Shown: positions 23,746 to 35,407 of the stretch, in pieces
Position numbering within the stretch: position 1 is the first letter of the stretch
How the letters are laid out: every line of letters begins with the position of its first letter
Assembly: GCA_951394405.1 (NCBI GenBank)
Contig: OX596341.1
Coordinates: forward strand, 2,728,001-2,792,000
Length of the DNA stretch: 64,000 bases
Direction: 5' to 3'
Origin: Coprinellus micaceus
Lineage: Eukaryota > Basidiomycota > Agaricomycetes > Agaricales > Psathyrellaceae
The notes under the pieces: model-generated
The model's input: only the letters and a program-made list of their open reading frames with translations
Told to the model about the DNA's origin: nothing
Databases searched by the model: none
Translations under genes and position numbers: made by a program

Positions 23746-25560
23746 TCAGATTGAACGTCCGAAAATGCGGTCCAGGTCGGATGCGAAAGCTTCCTCGACT
23801 GCCTTTCGTCGAATGTTACCCTTCGTTGCTGTCCTAGGGAGAGTGCCACGGGAGACAACGACGACCATGTTGGGGGAGGTAATACGCTCGTGAAGGTAGC
23901 GTCTACTGTGGAACTGGCGCGTCTTCCGGATGACTTCTTTCTTGAGCTTATCATAGTCCATGTCGGAGGCCGGCTCGATGAACATGACAGGGGAGGGCCG
24001 TCCCGAGCCTACGACGACACACTCAGCGATGAGTCCTGCGCACATCGCGCGTGCGTTATCCTCGATCGCCTTGGTATCGCATCGGAGACTCGTCTCCGAC
24101 TTGATCCAATCGTCGTCTCGCCCTCGAGAAACGTACCATCCATGCGTCACTTCCTGGAACAGGTCGCCGGTGTGGAGGTGGCCGTCGGCGCTCCGTAGTG
24201 AGGCGTCTGGGCAGTCGGGGGAGTTGGAAAGGATGACGAGCTCGTAGAGGGCAGCGGACGACTGGTGGACGGCGTCGGTTTTGCTGGAGATGGGGACGAA
24301 TTGGTAGGAGGTTCCGGGAAGCGCTTGCAGGAGTGCTGGATTCTTTTCATGGCCTCCAGAGACCAACATCCCTCCGACCTCAGTGCTGCCGAATAGATTC
24401 TGGAGAAGCGAGTTAATTAATGCAGAGGTAATAGGTAGTAAGAGTGGACTTACCCTTACACGGATACCGTTTTTGATAGCCCATTGTTCCTCTTCTCTTG
24501 GGATGGCCAGGCCACTGTACAGGACGTCATCAAGTCCGACGAGGAGCGAGAGGAGCTTGGCATCCTGGTGGGAGTTCTTGAGGTGCATCCCCAACCAAGA
24601 GCCGAAAGCATTCAGGCGGTTAAGGCCACATCGGTGGATCATGTCGATCAGTTCCTCGGAGGGGTAGGGCATTTTGCTTGGTTGAATGACACACGATCCA
24701 TGTTGCAACGTTCCAAGGAACACTGGAAGGAAAGTTCGGATTAGCCCGGCGCGGCAATCAGATAATTAATATTACTCACTGAATGTTTGGGCGATGTGGC
24801 TCATGCTTCCACTGTAAGATATGGTTTAGACTAGACCAAAGGTAGGAGAGGTGGAGTACGTACATGAAGACGGTCACGTCCTGGCGGTCAGGATTCCGAG
24901 GTCTTGAAATCCAGTTCGACTTCTGCACCACGGTATTCAGCCAGCGGTAGCTGCATGGGACAAGCTTCGGGCTTCCTGACGTTGAACCGCTGGTATGGAA
25001 GATGAAGGCTGGTTCATTCTCATTTTGGATGGGCCCAATCTCCTCTAGACTCTCATCGACTGATTCGATGTTCCGGCTCTTCAGTGCTGGATAGGCAGGT
25101 ATTGAGCAGCCTGCGAGGACAGACTCGAAGCAAGAATCGAAGATGAGGGCCTGAGCATTGGCCTTCCGTAAGAGCTCATATACGACCTCCGGGTTGGGTA
25201 GTCGAAGGCTGAACATTTGAGGGATATAGCCAGCTCTTGACATTCCGTAGATGTGAATGCAGTCGATGTAGGTCAACCCACTCAACCTGGGTACAGCGTC
25301 AGCGCTCGGTCGACCCCCATACTGTGAGAAATAACTTACCACATGCCAATGACAGACCGACGGGGAATGCCTGCCGTTCGTAGTGCCCGAGACCAGTATC
25401 GAGCATACGATTCAACGTCGTTCTCGAATTGTTGATATGTGATTGTTGACCATTCCTCGACGCGACCGGTCGAAGGGCACACTTCGGGAAGCCTGAAGAG
25501 GGCAGAATCCGCGAATCGGGCTGTACTGCGCTGGTAGACCTGGAGATGTGAGGTGATCAT
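23746..25560 (-). CDS. Stand-alone adenylate-forming (ANL superfamily) enzyme
   Basis: Activates a carboxylic acid as an acyl-adenylate; the acid and the acceptor are unknown. Core motifs in order: FIFHTSGSTSGSPKLVP (A3, P-loop), NLFGSTEVGGM (A5), HTGDLF and GWYVSRGRDDDWIK (A7-A8), TATKGNIRRKAVEEAF (A10 lysine). Five main exons are joined in phase, for example GMW/LSGLTYIDC and VFM/GSMSHIAQTFS/VFLGTLQHG. The total is about 540 residues. The sequence resembles the A domain of fungal adenylating reductases and NRPS-like enzymes. It stops at FGRSI, with no carrier or reductase domain behind it, and I see none next door. The start at 25560 is the first ATG giving the VYQRSTARFADSALF segment. A 40-codon frame starting at about 25763 on the same strand could be a leader uORF. 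It could also be a free-standing acyl-CoA ligase. Confidence 0.82.
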
Positions 25561-28251
25561 CGTGAGGGGTGAGGAGGGATGCGGGGAAGTATACGAGGAT
25601 GGACTCACAGCAATGAAACTATCTTTTATAACTCCAGATTCAAAGCTCGAAGGCCGAGTCAGATTCGGGAACAGCAAAGTAGATCTCTACTACGGCGTTC
25701 TTGTCAATTCTGGCATCGCTGAATAGCCTTTCTCTGGAAGCATAATGCTGAAACAAGTCCATGGCAGGTACGCGCCCGTGGAGATCAGTATGGGTTGCGG
25801 ACGTATTCTGACTCGATCGTAGATTCGGGCTGGTAAGGCTGGCTTCCGATGGATCTGACTCAATAGTTCAAGGTAATCAACCGTTGGTTGATCAGCTCGA
25901 CCATCTTCCCTGTATACCCCTCCTTGATTAGACTCTCGCATGTTCCTCCGCTCCTCCTGACAAGCAGGTAAATCAGTGATCCCTTGGAGATAAGGCGTTA
26001 AGGAGTGGTGAATCTACCTCTGAAACCCGGTTTTTCCAACAGCCTCGCGGGCAAGCGCTATGATAAGCAGCGCATCCTTCAACGCAGTGAATGTACAGCC
26101 TCGAATGAGAGAGAGAGAGCAAATGTCTGTCGCTGCCGAAAGCAACCTCCGATCAAGCTGGAGGCTGAATGTACGACACGTGATGAAAATCCCACAAAAC
26201 CGACGTTCAGCGGGCAAGTGCTGTATGGGAGAGGCCGGAAGGTAAAACGAGGTCGGCCTCCCAGTTACGCAGATGGCGAGCAAGAAATGCTCGCAGGGAA
26301 GAATTTACCAAGAATATCGCGACTGGTTGTACAGGCGCTGAGCCTTTTGGCCAATTGGACGATATACAAGCACCCACAATTTCCAGTCTTTGATGCAATG
26401 ATAGGCCAAGCGCCGTGGTCTCGAGTCACGCAAAACCAAGCGCTCGGCGAAATATTTTCACCGATGCTATTGAGCGCTTCACACACAGTTTGGATTCGCT
26501 CGGGCATGTAGTAGGACGCTCCATAATTCAAGGAGGTATCTGAGATGGTGTGCACGGACCGCAAATCCTTCCATTGCCGTGGTCACCCGAAACAGAAGTC
26601 ACATTAACATGGGAGTCAACATGGTCTCCCAAGGACAGCTTTCATTCTAGAAGCTGTTTAGATCGTAAAAATGCAAGAGCGGGAGAAATAACATAACTAG
26701 TCCCCACTCGTTTCCAGCAAGGTTCCTTGAAGGTTTCAGTGCGCCGTCTTAGCTACGGATGCGAGTATAGACGACGTAAATGCAGACGTATGAATGACAC
26801 ACCGGCTCGGAGTAAACCATGCCCTGATCTACCAAGTGGTGAAGGGTGGGGTATTGTGTATGAGTAGCTACATGATCCACTACACCTGCCTCGATCCGCA
26901 CTCAAACGGGTGTCCAAATATCACCTCCTTCACACCTTGGCGGAATTGAGCGGAAATGTCCATCCCGTTGACTACAAGCGATAACGCACACATAGGGACA
27001 CATACATCCTTTCTTGAACTGAATTGATGCGGTATGTGCACAGCTGTTAATTCTGTGTGTTTACATCCATGGCGTCATACGGTAGGTTTTCCTTCTCCAG
27101 AATCCAATAGGCTACGGGGACTCGGGGAGGATGAGTCAGGAACCTGGCACAAAAGTAGCTCAACTGCGTTGAAGTTCAAACAGGGCATCGCGGCTTGATC
27201 AGCTGCGCCACGCTGAGCAAACGCTTGGGTGGGCTTACGCATAGCTCACGGCAGAATATCCAACGGAAGACTTGAATCGACTGAATTTAGCGAAGAGATG
27301 AATCTAGATGGACCCATGGCCCTTTGAACACTTAATTGCGGCTCGTTTCGAGGCAAGTGGCAGATTTTTACTATCAGGCACAGGCGTTAGCTGCCCCAAA
27401 CGATTCATACCAACTGTCTGGCTCGCAGTATTACCCCGCCGTCCATCTGAGGGATTGCTTAGAGACTGACCGTCGTTCCGGATCCTCTCCGAGTCGGATG
27501 GCTGCGCAGTGTGCTTTGACACAGCCAAGACAATTCTTCGGAGCTTGAAATATATGATGGCACCATGGGTCGGCATTCTTCGGCATATATCACGTGCGCC
27601 TTGAGCCACGGTTCACTCGCTTTCACTCGTCGCGCCCTTCATTTCCTGCGTCCTCCCTGGACCATTGGAAGTATGCTACTGCCTCTCCTCCTCTACCCCA
27701 GCATCTTCTACACGTATGTCGCTCCCCCTACACCTCAGGATCGTTCGAGAGCGTTCAGTATCAAGATACATCGCATCTCCTCGGTTTAAAACACACTCCC
27801 GAACTATTTCTTCAGTCCTGATGCTCCCTAATTCATTTCTCGCCCTGCCTCGAAAATCACCCTATTACTGTAGAATGGCCGCCTGGCTTGCTTCGGCTGT
27901 GTGTCCTGTGCTCAATGGGTAGTCCAGCCCTTTGGCATCGGCTCAGCGGCACACTGCAATTCAGGCTCAGCTATTTTCTATGAATCAAACACAGGCTCCC
28001 TGGAACGTGTTTCCAACGAACTTCTCTCTTCTTTGCCGCTCTGACTGCGCTCCGCTCCCATTTGCCGTTACGGTTTTAGCTTGCGCTGCATCGTGGGCCC
28101 ATAGCGGTAAATTAGTCGCGATTCAAACGCGACTATCCATCACTAGTCCACTTAATCGCAGGTCCTGGCAGGCGGTTATTCAACGACGCAACTAAGTATG
28201 TACATGAGATCTCCTTTCGGATTGTCATTAACACGCCCCCATGCATAGGTT
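25561..28251. other. Long gene-poor spacer, possibly with 5' exons of the next gene
   Basis: About 2.7 kb, the largest gap in the left half. A plus-strand frame at 26005-26511 (168 codons) has no recognisable motif. Near 27674 a short hydrophobic start (MLLPLLLYPSIFYT) could be a signal-peptide exon of the membrane protein that follows, with coding-like stretches at about 27740-27900 and 27950-28045. I could not chain them in phase to 28252. No transposon or RNA seen. Confidence 0.35.
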
Positions 28252-30150
28252 ATGGCACTGCCGGACGCTGTACCTGGAACGCTTGACACCCACGGCCAAG
28301 TTGGCATTGTCGTCCAACCGAATGGCCAATTTGCTTTGCTTCAGGCGGCAGAAGGGGGGTCTATCAAACTGGTACACCACGATGGTCACGTCGACACCGT
28401 CACTGTGGTGGCCTTCCCGTCCGGCTTTCTGACGACTTTACCTCACTTCCATACCCCTTCCATCGCTTCAGGTAGCATTCCTGTGGATGTGTCGGCCCCA
28501 ACGTCGCCGCTCTCCTCCCCTACACTCTCCAATCCACCTACCGCTCCTTCTAGCTCGCTCGAGGCCCCTTCCACACAGCCAATATCAACATCAGCTCTTG
28601 ACATCTCTACGTCACCGGCAGAAATCTCTATCACATCCCGACCACCTTCCCTCGCGTCTTCAGTTCACATAGCCCACAATACCTCAGTGGCATCCTCTCC
28701 GGAATCGACGCTCACCGGCAAAATGCCTACTTATGCTGGGACTGCCTTTGGATCTCTGGTCGCCTTCGCGACTCTATGTGCGTTGGTTTCGTTTTGCGTC
28801 CGCCTTTGTCGAAGACGCCGTCGACGGAAGAATGCGGCAGAACTACCATGGGCTCAGAGGAAGCTTGGTGACAGGGTTTCCGATTGGAACGCGGATGCCA
28901 ACCTTATGCCGGCCCCAACTAGGGCTTCCACCGATCGCGACGTCGGTGAACCTCGTCGCAGCGATAGCTACGGAAGGCCTCCTGATTCGCTCCACGGGAC
29001 GGTTCTGACCGGCGGGGCCGGGTTTCAAGCAATGGTCGACGGTAGCGCTCCGCACGGTCGCAAACCAACTCTTGGACGTCACCTACCCTCGCATCTAGTC
29101 AACGAAGAATTTTCCGCCCTGACTACGCCCCCCGTTGTTGATCAAATGGGAAGGGAAGGTGAGGTTGGAACGCCACGGGAAGATGTTGTCGTACCTCGAT
29201 ATCTAAGCCTGAAAGGCGACGCTCTGGAGCTCCCATGGACAACCAAAGTTACACAAGCTTCTACGCCCACTCCTCCGCCTCCTCGGTCAACAGCTGAACG
29301 CTTGCGGCGTGCGAGCAAACCTGCCAGGGAAGGTCGGACCCAGCATGACTCCCCTGGCATGTCCGAGCGACCCATGCCAAATGAGCAGGAGTACAACCCT
29401 GAAGGATGGGCAGGATCTATCACTTCTAATCTAGTTAATGCGTTCAACGCAGTGGCAGCTAATATTGCCACCTTCAAGACGGACGTGGAGGACGATGTCA
29501 TGTTCACTCCGAAGCCTTCGAGGCGAGGAACCACGCGGAACGCAACTCAAGTTGACCGCTCTTCTGATATATCCATGGGGCGCGGTACTTTGGATCGCCA
29601 TTACGGTGTCGACACTATGCACTCCTCCATGGAGTCGAACATGCCTTGGACTCTGGAAGAAGTTGCTGATGGCGCAGGCGTCGTGCATATCCGTATCTCT
29701 CCTTCGAAGGAACGTGCATCTTTTCAGTCCGCCTCCTCCCATTATTCCTCCGACTCCCCACCACCAACTATACCTCTGGTGGCGTCCCACCTTCCCCAGC
29801 CAGCCGTTCTGAAGAGCGAGGTCTCTCATCACTATCGTCCTCGCCTTGATCGCGGAATTACACGTAGTTCTAGCCAAGCTTCGAGCAGCCACCGGACGCT
29901 TGTTTCTTCTGTGACCAGCGATAGGACCGTGAGTCCGACGCGGCCACTGAACCTACAGCAGCATTGGAAAGGTTCTAGGGAAAGCGGCGAGAAGGATAAG
30001 CTATCGCCGTCGCGTTCTTCCTTGATATCCCGCCTTTCCTCGACTTCCTCAGCCACTTCTTCGTCAAACTCATTCTCGTCACTTCCGGCAAACAACAAGG
30101 TCGCCGAGGCTTTGCGTGCTCGAAAACGGGCGCAGTATCCGAAGCATTGA
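28252..30150 (+). CDS. Single-pass membrane protein with Ser/Thr/Pro-rich ectodomain (5' end unresolved)
   Basis: No family recognised. The uninterrupted frame encodes 632 residues. First come about 160 residues of Ser/Thr/Pro-rich sequence with few hydrophobic segments (probably O-glycosylated). Then one transmembrane helix (AGTAFGSLVAFATLCALVSF) is followed directly by a stop-transfer cluster of arginines (RLCRRRRRRK). The remaining roughly 430-residue tail is Ser-rich, low in predicted structure, and ends in a basic segment (VAEALRARKRAQYPKH). This layout matches fungal wall-stress sensor or SKG6/AXL2-like proteins, which signal from cell surface to cytosol, but sequence homology is not claimed. 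No signal peptide is present at 28252, so true 5' exons (perhaps from 27674) are likely missing. The single long exon is unusual for this window. Confidence 0.6.
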   Translation: MALPDAVPGTLDTHGQVGIVVQPNGQFALLQAAEGGSIKLVHHDGHVDTVTVVAFPSGFLTTLPHFHTPSIASGSIPVDVSAPTSPLSSPTLSNPPTAPSSSLEAPSTQPISTSALDISTSPAEISITSRPPSLASSVHIAHNTSVASSPESTLTGKMPTYAGTAFGSLVAFATLCALVSFCVRLCRRRRRRKNAAELPWAQRKLGDRVSDWNADANLMPAPTRASTDRDVGEPRRSDSYGRPPDSLHGTVLTGGAGFQAMVDGSAPHGRKPTLGRHLPSHLVNEEFSALTTPPVVDQMGREGEVGTPREDVVVPRYLSLKGDALELPWTTKVTQASTPTPPPPRSTAERLRRASKPAREGRTQHDSPGMSERPMPNEQEYNPEGWAGSITSNLVNAFNAVAANIATFKTDVEDDVMFTPKPSRRGTTRNATQVDRSSDISMGRGTLDRHYGVDTMHSSMESNMPWTLEEVADGAGVVHIRISPSKERASFQSASSHYSSDSPPPTIPLVASHLPQPAVLKSEVSHHYRPRLDRGITRSSSQASSSHRTLVSSVTSDRTVSPTRPLNLQQHWKGSRESGEKDKLSPSRSSLISRLSSTSSATSSSNSFSSLPANNKVAEALRARKRAQYPKH

Positions 30151-31232
30151 CGCCGCTGGCGCCTCTTTCCTGTTTATCTCCTATAGCCCTGTACACCTTG
30201 ATTATCATCCAGACTTTCAAGAATATCGACTTTGCAGCAGGGACTTCGTTTCGAATTAGCTCCTTGTAGGCCTCGGATCCGCAAGTTCATCGGTCACGAC
30301 GGTCTCCGGTATTAGCGAGCGCAGCGCCCACCAGGGTGCTGCATGATTCCATCTTAATAGCGCCAAGGGGGATGGTTGCTGCAGTGTTCATTGATTCCCT
30401 GTACGTCTTAACTGCTTCCTGCGCGCTGTGTATGACCCTGATCACCTCTCACAAGGACCGCCTAACCCTCCCGTCCCGAATGGGTGCTGTTGCGTTACAG
30501 TGCGCCGCCCGTCTCATAGTCCCCTTTCACTCGCATTTCATTATTTTTGGAACAGCACCAAGAAGGCGCTTGGGGCGGCTGTATATTTCCTCCGTATCCG
30601 GAGTTATTAAGAGCCTGCCTGGCCAAGGAGACTGCTGCGCTGAATAGGCGCGCTCCGGATTTCAATGTGGGTCACAGGTGGGTCGCGTCTTCTTTCCGGT
30701 TGACTACATACTCGCATTGGCTCAGCTGCGCCGCTTCGCAAGGGTTCGCATGAGTGCTCAAGGGAGCTGAAGAGCTCTTCTCTCAGAGGCCTCCTTCTAG
30801 TATCACTACGCGTACCCTCTGTTCTGTCCCTGGAAGGTCAGGCCTCCCTTAGGTTTTCGCCTTGACTCCCGTGTGCGTCCAAATTCAGTTTAGCGCACAC
30901 AAGGGTGCCAACTCGAGCATCGGCCAACCCCGGTTAATGAAACGGGAATAGGGGCACACCAATGCGCCACACCAAGGAGCTTGGCCCTTCTTATCGCGAA
31001 GTCGGCGAAGAGAAGAGTACACACTGGAGAGGTACTTCTTCTCAGCATGTTCAGTCTTCTTCGCTCAAGAGTCGGATAACGAATTGCTTTTAAAGCAGTT
31101 ACGCCCACTGATATCGATGAGACGATTGGATACCAACAGTAGGTCCACCTCCCTCCCGAATCCACCGACCCCAATCAAGTCTTAAAGTAAATTCTTGCCT
31201 CCCTCGCACGCTCACGTTCGCCTTAGGCCACC
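30151..31232. other. Spacer between membrane protein and esterase
   Basis: About 1.1 kb containing the esterase promoter. A short coding-like stretch around 30560-30670 (PPYPELLRACLAKETAALNR) has no partner exons that I can find. No feature supported. Confidence 0.35.
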
Positions 31233-32545
31233 ATGAGCCCAACAACGAACTCCCAAACGTTACTACACCTTTCTACCCTGGAGAAAGCCCGCGCATGGTT
31301 ACAGGCTTTAATCGTCCTTCGTGAGTGCAACGCTGTCACCCTACCATACCCATTCTGATCGGATTGCTTAAAACCATCCTTTCAGCGGTCCTGATATCCT
31401 GGAAGATCGCCACCTCTTCGTTCCAGTCGCGACCAAAGCCTTGGCGAAGGAGACTCGTCGAGAATGCTTTCCAGGCAACGGTAGCGCTGAAGCTCTCGGC
31501 AGCTCAAATGAGCTACCTTGGAGGCGGGACGACGTACGATGCCTACCTCAACTGGGCCAAACAACGCGGGGCGCTTATTCAGGATGAGGTGATATCCCAT
31601 GAAGCGCGAATCCTCTGGATCGGTGAACAAGGGGCTAAGAAAGTGATACTCTACTTTCATGGTCCGCACCCTTTTCAACCTGCGTTTTATGTCTCACTCC
31701 CTGACCCCATGGCACCCATAGGAGGCGGCTATCTTTCTTCGGTTCAAGGTTTCCAGTTGGACTACGTCTCCGGAATGTTAGGACGACTTCGGAAGTCTGG
31801 AAAGAGCGTCAGCATAGCCCTGCTCGAATACAGTTAGTGCTCTCTCGGATGACCGGGACGGTCATTCCTATCTCCCAACCCTGATTGACCTCTATCTTGT
31901 GTAGGTTTGTCAAACACCGCGACGTTTCCTATCCAACTGAAACAAGGAGTGGCAGCTATCCAGCACCTCTTTGACCTGGGTTACGATCCGTCGGATATTG
32001 TGCTCGTGGGCGACTCCGCCGGCGGCAACCTTCTTTTTCAATTGCTACTACACATCCTACACCCCGTCGATGATGTCGATCGCCTTGAAGTATTTTCTGA
32101 AGGCAAGTCAGCATTCGCCGGCGCTTTTGCGATGTCGCCCTGGGTAGGCCTCAGCAACACCGACGCTCAATCATGGGAGGAGAACAGGTACTTCGACATC
32201 GCCGACGCGCGCGGCCTCAGTGGTTTAGCTCAACTGTACCTACACGGGGTCCCACAATGGGCTTATCGGTATGTCGACCCCGCGTCATCAGCGCCTGCGA
32301 CATGGTTCAAGGGAGTGGATGGGATAGTCAGGAAGGTCCTCATCACCGCTGGCCAAAGGGAGTGCTTAAGGGATGATATCATCAAGGTCGCAGAATACGT
32401 GACCGAAAACCATCCATTGGGGACGACGGTCATCGTCCAGGAGGGGGGTTTGCACGTTGACGTGATGTTGGATATGCCGTTGAATCAAAGCCCTCCTGTG
32501 GAGTTGACAGATACCATTTTCAAGTGGTTGATAGAAGTCATCTAG
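31233..32545 (+). CDS. Alpha/beta hydrolase, HSL-type esterase (steryl acetyl hydrolase-like)
   Basis: Predicted carboxylesterase acting on an acylated small molecule; fungal relatives include steryl acetyl hydrolases. Exon 1 starts at 31233 (MSPTTNSQTLLHLSTLEKA). Later exons give YLNWAKQRG, VILYFH followed after an intron by GGGYLSS, then a GLSNTATFPIQLKQGVAAIQ segment and the nucleophile elbow VLVGDSAGGNL (catalytic Ser). The acid is probably the Asp in GQRECLRDD and the base the His in GGLHVDV. The oxyanion-hole motif HGGGY is created only by splicing out about 60 bases near 31661-31720. The order of motifs and the total of about 350 residues fit the hormone-sensitive-lipase family. A hydrophobic stretch near the N-terminus (exon 1 to 2) may anchor it to membrane. 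Substrate unknown. Confidence 0.83.
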
Positions 32546-33191
32546 TGCGTATCATTAGAGTACACCGGTACGACTCTAGACCCAGTGTGTTTATCGCAAT
32601 TGAATCGTTCGCTTATCCGAGTGACAACCAACTGCTGATTGTAGGGCGCCACCGATCTGCGTGTGTATCTATTGGGTAAACGGGGAGTGTACCCGCGTCT
32701 TGGCCATTATTGTCTTACTCAGACTGTCATGTTTTATGTATGATAGCGCAGCCTACAAGAGCTACTCGTCTGCTTGCTGATCGGGGGCTTCAGGGAGTCT
32801 ACCTCTTCGGTTGTGCGGAAACCATAGCTCATTTGCTTGGGGATTTTCAAGGACCTAGATCATCATCATGATCTTGATCGAGCCGGTGGATGTCACCCCA
32901 GTCGTCTTCGTTCGCCAACTCACTCCTTGCGTATCTCATCAGTGCGAGCAGTATCACGGCAGGACGTCTGGCCACACCCATATCGCATCAGACACGCATC
33001 AGCTCAGTAATCTTCGAGCACAGGTTGGCCAAATTTATTCTAAAACGTAGTACCAAGTATGTCCCTGTTCGTTGAAGACCCCTCATGAAACAGTGGGTAA
33101 TGGTGGTATGACTTCCCTTGCATCCTGGGCCTCAGTCTGTACATTAAGTCAAGATGGAACCCTGTATCAGCTCGCTTGCGGACTGACTTGG
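32546..33191. other. Convergent spacer with a possible gene fragment
   Basis: About 650 bases between convergent 3' ends. A plus-strand stretch at about 32900-33050 reads SLLAYLISASSITAGRLATP followed by a basic segment, faintly like a membrane helix of an ABC transporter. It has no nucleotide-binding domain, start or continuation, so it is at best a relic. Confidence 0.3.
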
Positions 33192-34756
33192 TTAAACAGG
33201 GCCTCCGAGTTTAAGCGCCCGGCGCCTGCCATGGCCGGAGTCCGTTGCCCACTCATCATAGGCCTCCTCCTCCCGATCCAAGGCACTCTCCCCTCGTGCG
33301 CGACGAGGCGACTGGGACACTGGCACGCTGCCCTCCGAATCCGTGACGTCGACCTCTTTGATAGGCGCTGCGCTGACACCAGGATCGACAGTAACATGCT
33401 TCTCGTATTCGATTTTGATTTGGCGGAAGCTGGGTCGGGTAGGATACGTCTGTGCTGAGACACCCTTAGCAGTTCTCTGTGCGCGCATCGCGATCATGCA
33501 GAAGCTTATGCCCTAGTAGATTGTGTCCAGATCAGAGGTGGGGCGGACGAGGAGTGCACGTGGACCTACAATAATTGGCATCGTTATGGATGTTGATATG
33601 AAAACGAGATTTGAATCGGCGACGTAGGTGACAAGCGAGATAGTCAAGAATGTGCTGTTGATACGCTCAGAAGCGATTCGGGAAAGCGGGTTTCGTTCAG
33701 CTCACCTATATAACGAAGCACTTTGTATAAGCATATCCGTCATTTTCTACAGACAGTCGTAAGTAGTTTGTTTTTCTTGGAGACCAAGCGCTATACCTGG
33801 GTTAGACTTTGACCGAATTTCTCGGTCCCAGAACTCTTCATGCTCCGATTGGATTGGTAGATACGCCACATAATCAGGCCTTTGGGTGTGTAAGAGGGTG
33901 TGACGAACTTTAGAACGACGTGAACTCACCAGTCGAGTAGATATTACACCTGACAAATGGCCTGAGCGTGATACCTCGAAGACGGAGAGAACCGAGCTTA
34001 CCCAAGTGTTAGCACGAACGTAGCTGTGACCCAAGGGCCAGCAGAGGTGTAAATAGACGAGTCTGGGGACTGGGAGAAATGCCGGATCGCCATACTGGCA
34101 GTTACGACCAGGGCAATCAGCATGATCGAGGGGGGAATGATGACTTTCCAGCGTCGAGACCAGACAATGAGCAGGCGATATATCTAGAGTGCAGGAGTGT
34201 CAGCTAGAGTAGAGTGTGGGATAAAAAGTGCGTACGATGAAGGCGTTGCAGACGCATGTACCTATTGCGTAGAATGAGGTGTTGGCGACGTTCCAAGGGT
34301 CGCTGAGTCTGAGGTATTGGCGGACACTAGGCAGGATCTCTTGCCCCGCCGATTGATCAGGACCAATGGTGTATCCGACCCCAGATTTCAGAATGAAAGC
34401 TTTGAAAACAAGTGCGGTCGTTGTGATCCAATTCTGAGGGCACAGTATCAATTAGTCGTGTTTCTTTGATGAGAAAGGAGCGACGTACCCCAAAGATCGA
34501 AGCAAACATGAGGAGTGATACCCAGAATAACGGGCTTCTAAGCAGATCTTTCGTCTCTTTGGACCTCCGGAGCATTGTCTCGTATGTCCTGAAGAGCAGA
34601 CCGAGGTAATGTCCTGGAAGGCATATTCGGTTTTTCTCCTCGTGGTCCAACGGCAGAGTTTCGAGGAGAACACTTACCGAGAAGGATCGTCTCCACCAGT
34701 GCAGCAATCAAGTGTGCTACATCCAGCCTCGGCCAACCTGAAGGTACCGTAGCCAT
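33192..34756 (-). CDS. Seven-helix integral membrane protein, basidiomycete-expanded family
   Basis: Function unknown; this large agaricomycete family has receptor-like topology. From ATG 34756 the exons give: DVAHLIAALVETILLG; YLGLLFRTYETMLR and PLFWVSLLMFASIFG; NWITTTALVFKAF and DPWNVANTSFYAIGTCVCNA; IYRLLIVWSRRWKVIIPPS with IMLIALVVTASMAIRHFS; GPWVTATFVLTLG; a short VISTRL exon; MTDMLIQSASLYR; STFLTISLVTYVADSN; and GISFCMIAMRAQRTAKG. The IYR..IVW..RW segment after helix 3 and the SLYR helix are the family hallmarks. The tail of about 90 residues is hydrophilic and acidic and ends ALKLGGPV at 33192. At least eight exons, with junctions confirmed by conserved helices. It is divergently transcribed from the acyl-CoA oxidase gene over a 650-base promoter. 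Confidence 0.78.
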
Positions 34757-35407
34757 CGTTCGTTGGAGATAGTCCGTCTGCAGAGAGACCAAGGCTGTGA
34801 AATTGCTGACGAACTTGGGCAACCGAGTTGGAGAGTGGTGGATGGTCCTAGCCAGAGACTCATCGCTCTTGAGTACGTAGATCTTTGTTAGCTGAGACGC
34901 TGGGTAGCTGAGCCACAATATTCGGCCTAGCGCGTAGATTGGGATGTCTCGAAGACGGTCTTGTTCAAAGCATTGTTATTGACCTCCTTCGCCACGTGTC
35001 GAAAAGAGCGGCGGGTGAGCAAGGTTAAACCCGTGAATCGAGTTCAGTGGTCCAAGGAGCGTACGATTTCCTGGTGCGTTCGCGGTGAAATGGAGCTTTC
35101 GACATGGGTGGTCGAGTTCAAGGACACCCGGGCCACGCTGCTGCTCTTGATGCCCCTGTTCCTGTTTAGGCGCTCGTCGTGATCGCCAACTGACCAGCGT
35201 GACCAGATGATTCCGGCAGCCGTATCAATATGATTACTAGATGTCCCTTGAACTGGAACCATCATATCATGGGACCAAGCACGGTCTTCTCAATACCCAG
35301 GCGCCGGAGCATGGAGGCAGACCGCATCGAATTGGACTGATATTCCGACCCTCTCGACCCACGCGAACCACCCAAGCCCTAACTGCAGTCTGGGACAGCC
35401 AGGAGGA
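34757..35407. promoter_or_regulatory. Divergent promoter, membrane protein / acyl-CoA oxidase
   Basis: About 650 bases between the two starts. It must contain both promoters. Small frames on either strand are not supported as genes. Confidence 0.4.

Noticed and set aside
26005..26511. 168-codon frame considered as a DNA-binding or transposase fragment
   Set aside because: Basic KVKRGRPPSY resembles an AT-hook by chance; no other motif, no exons in phase and no inverted repeats around it.
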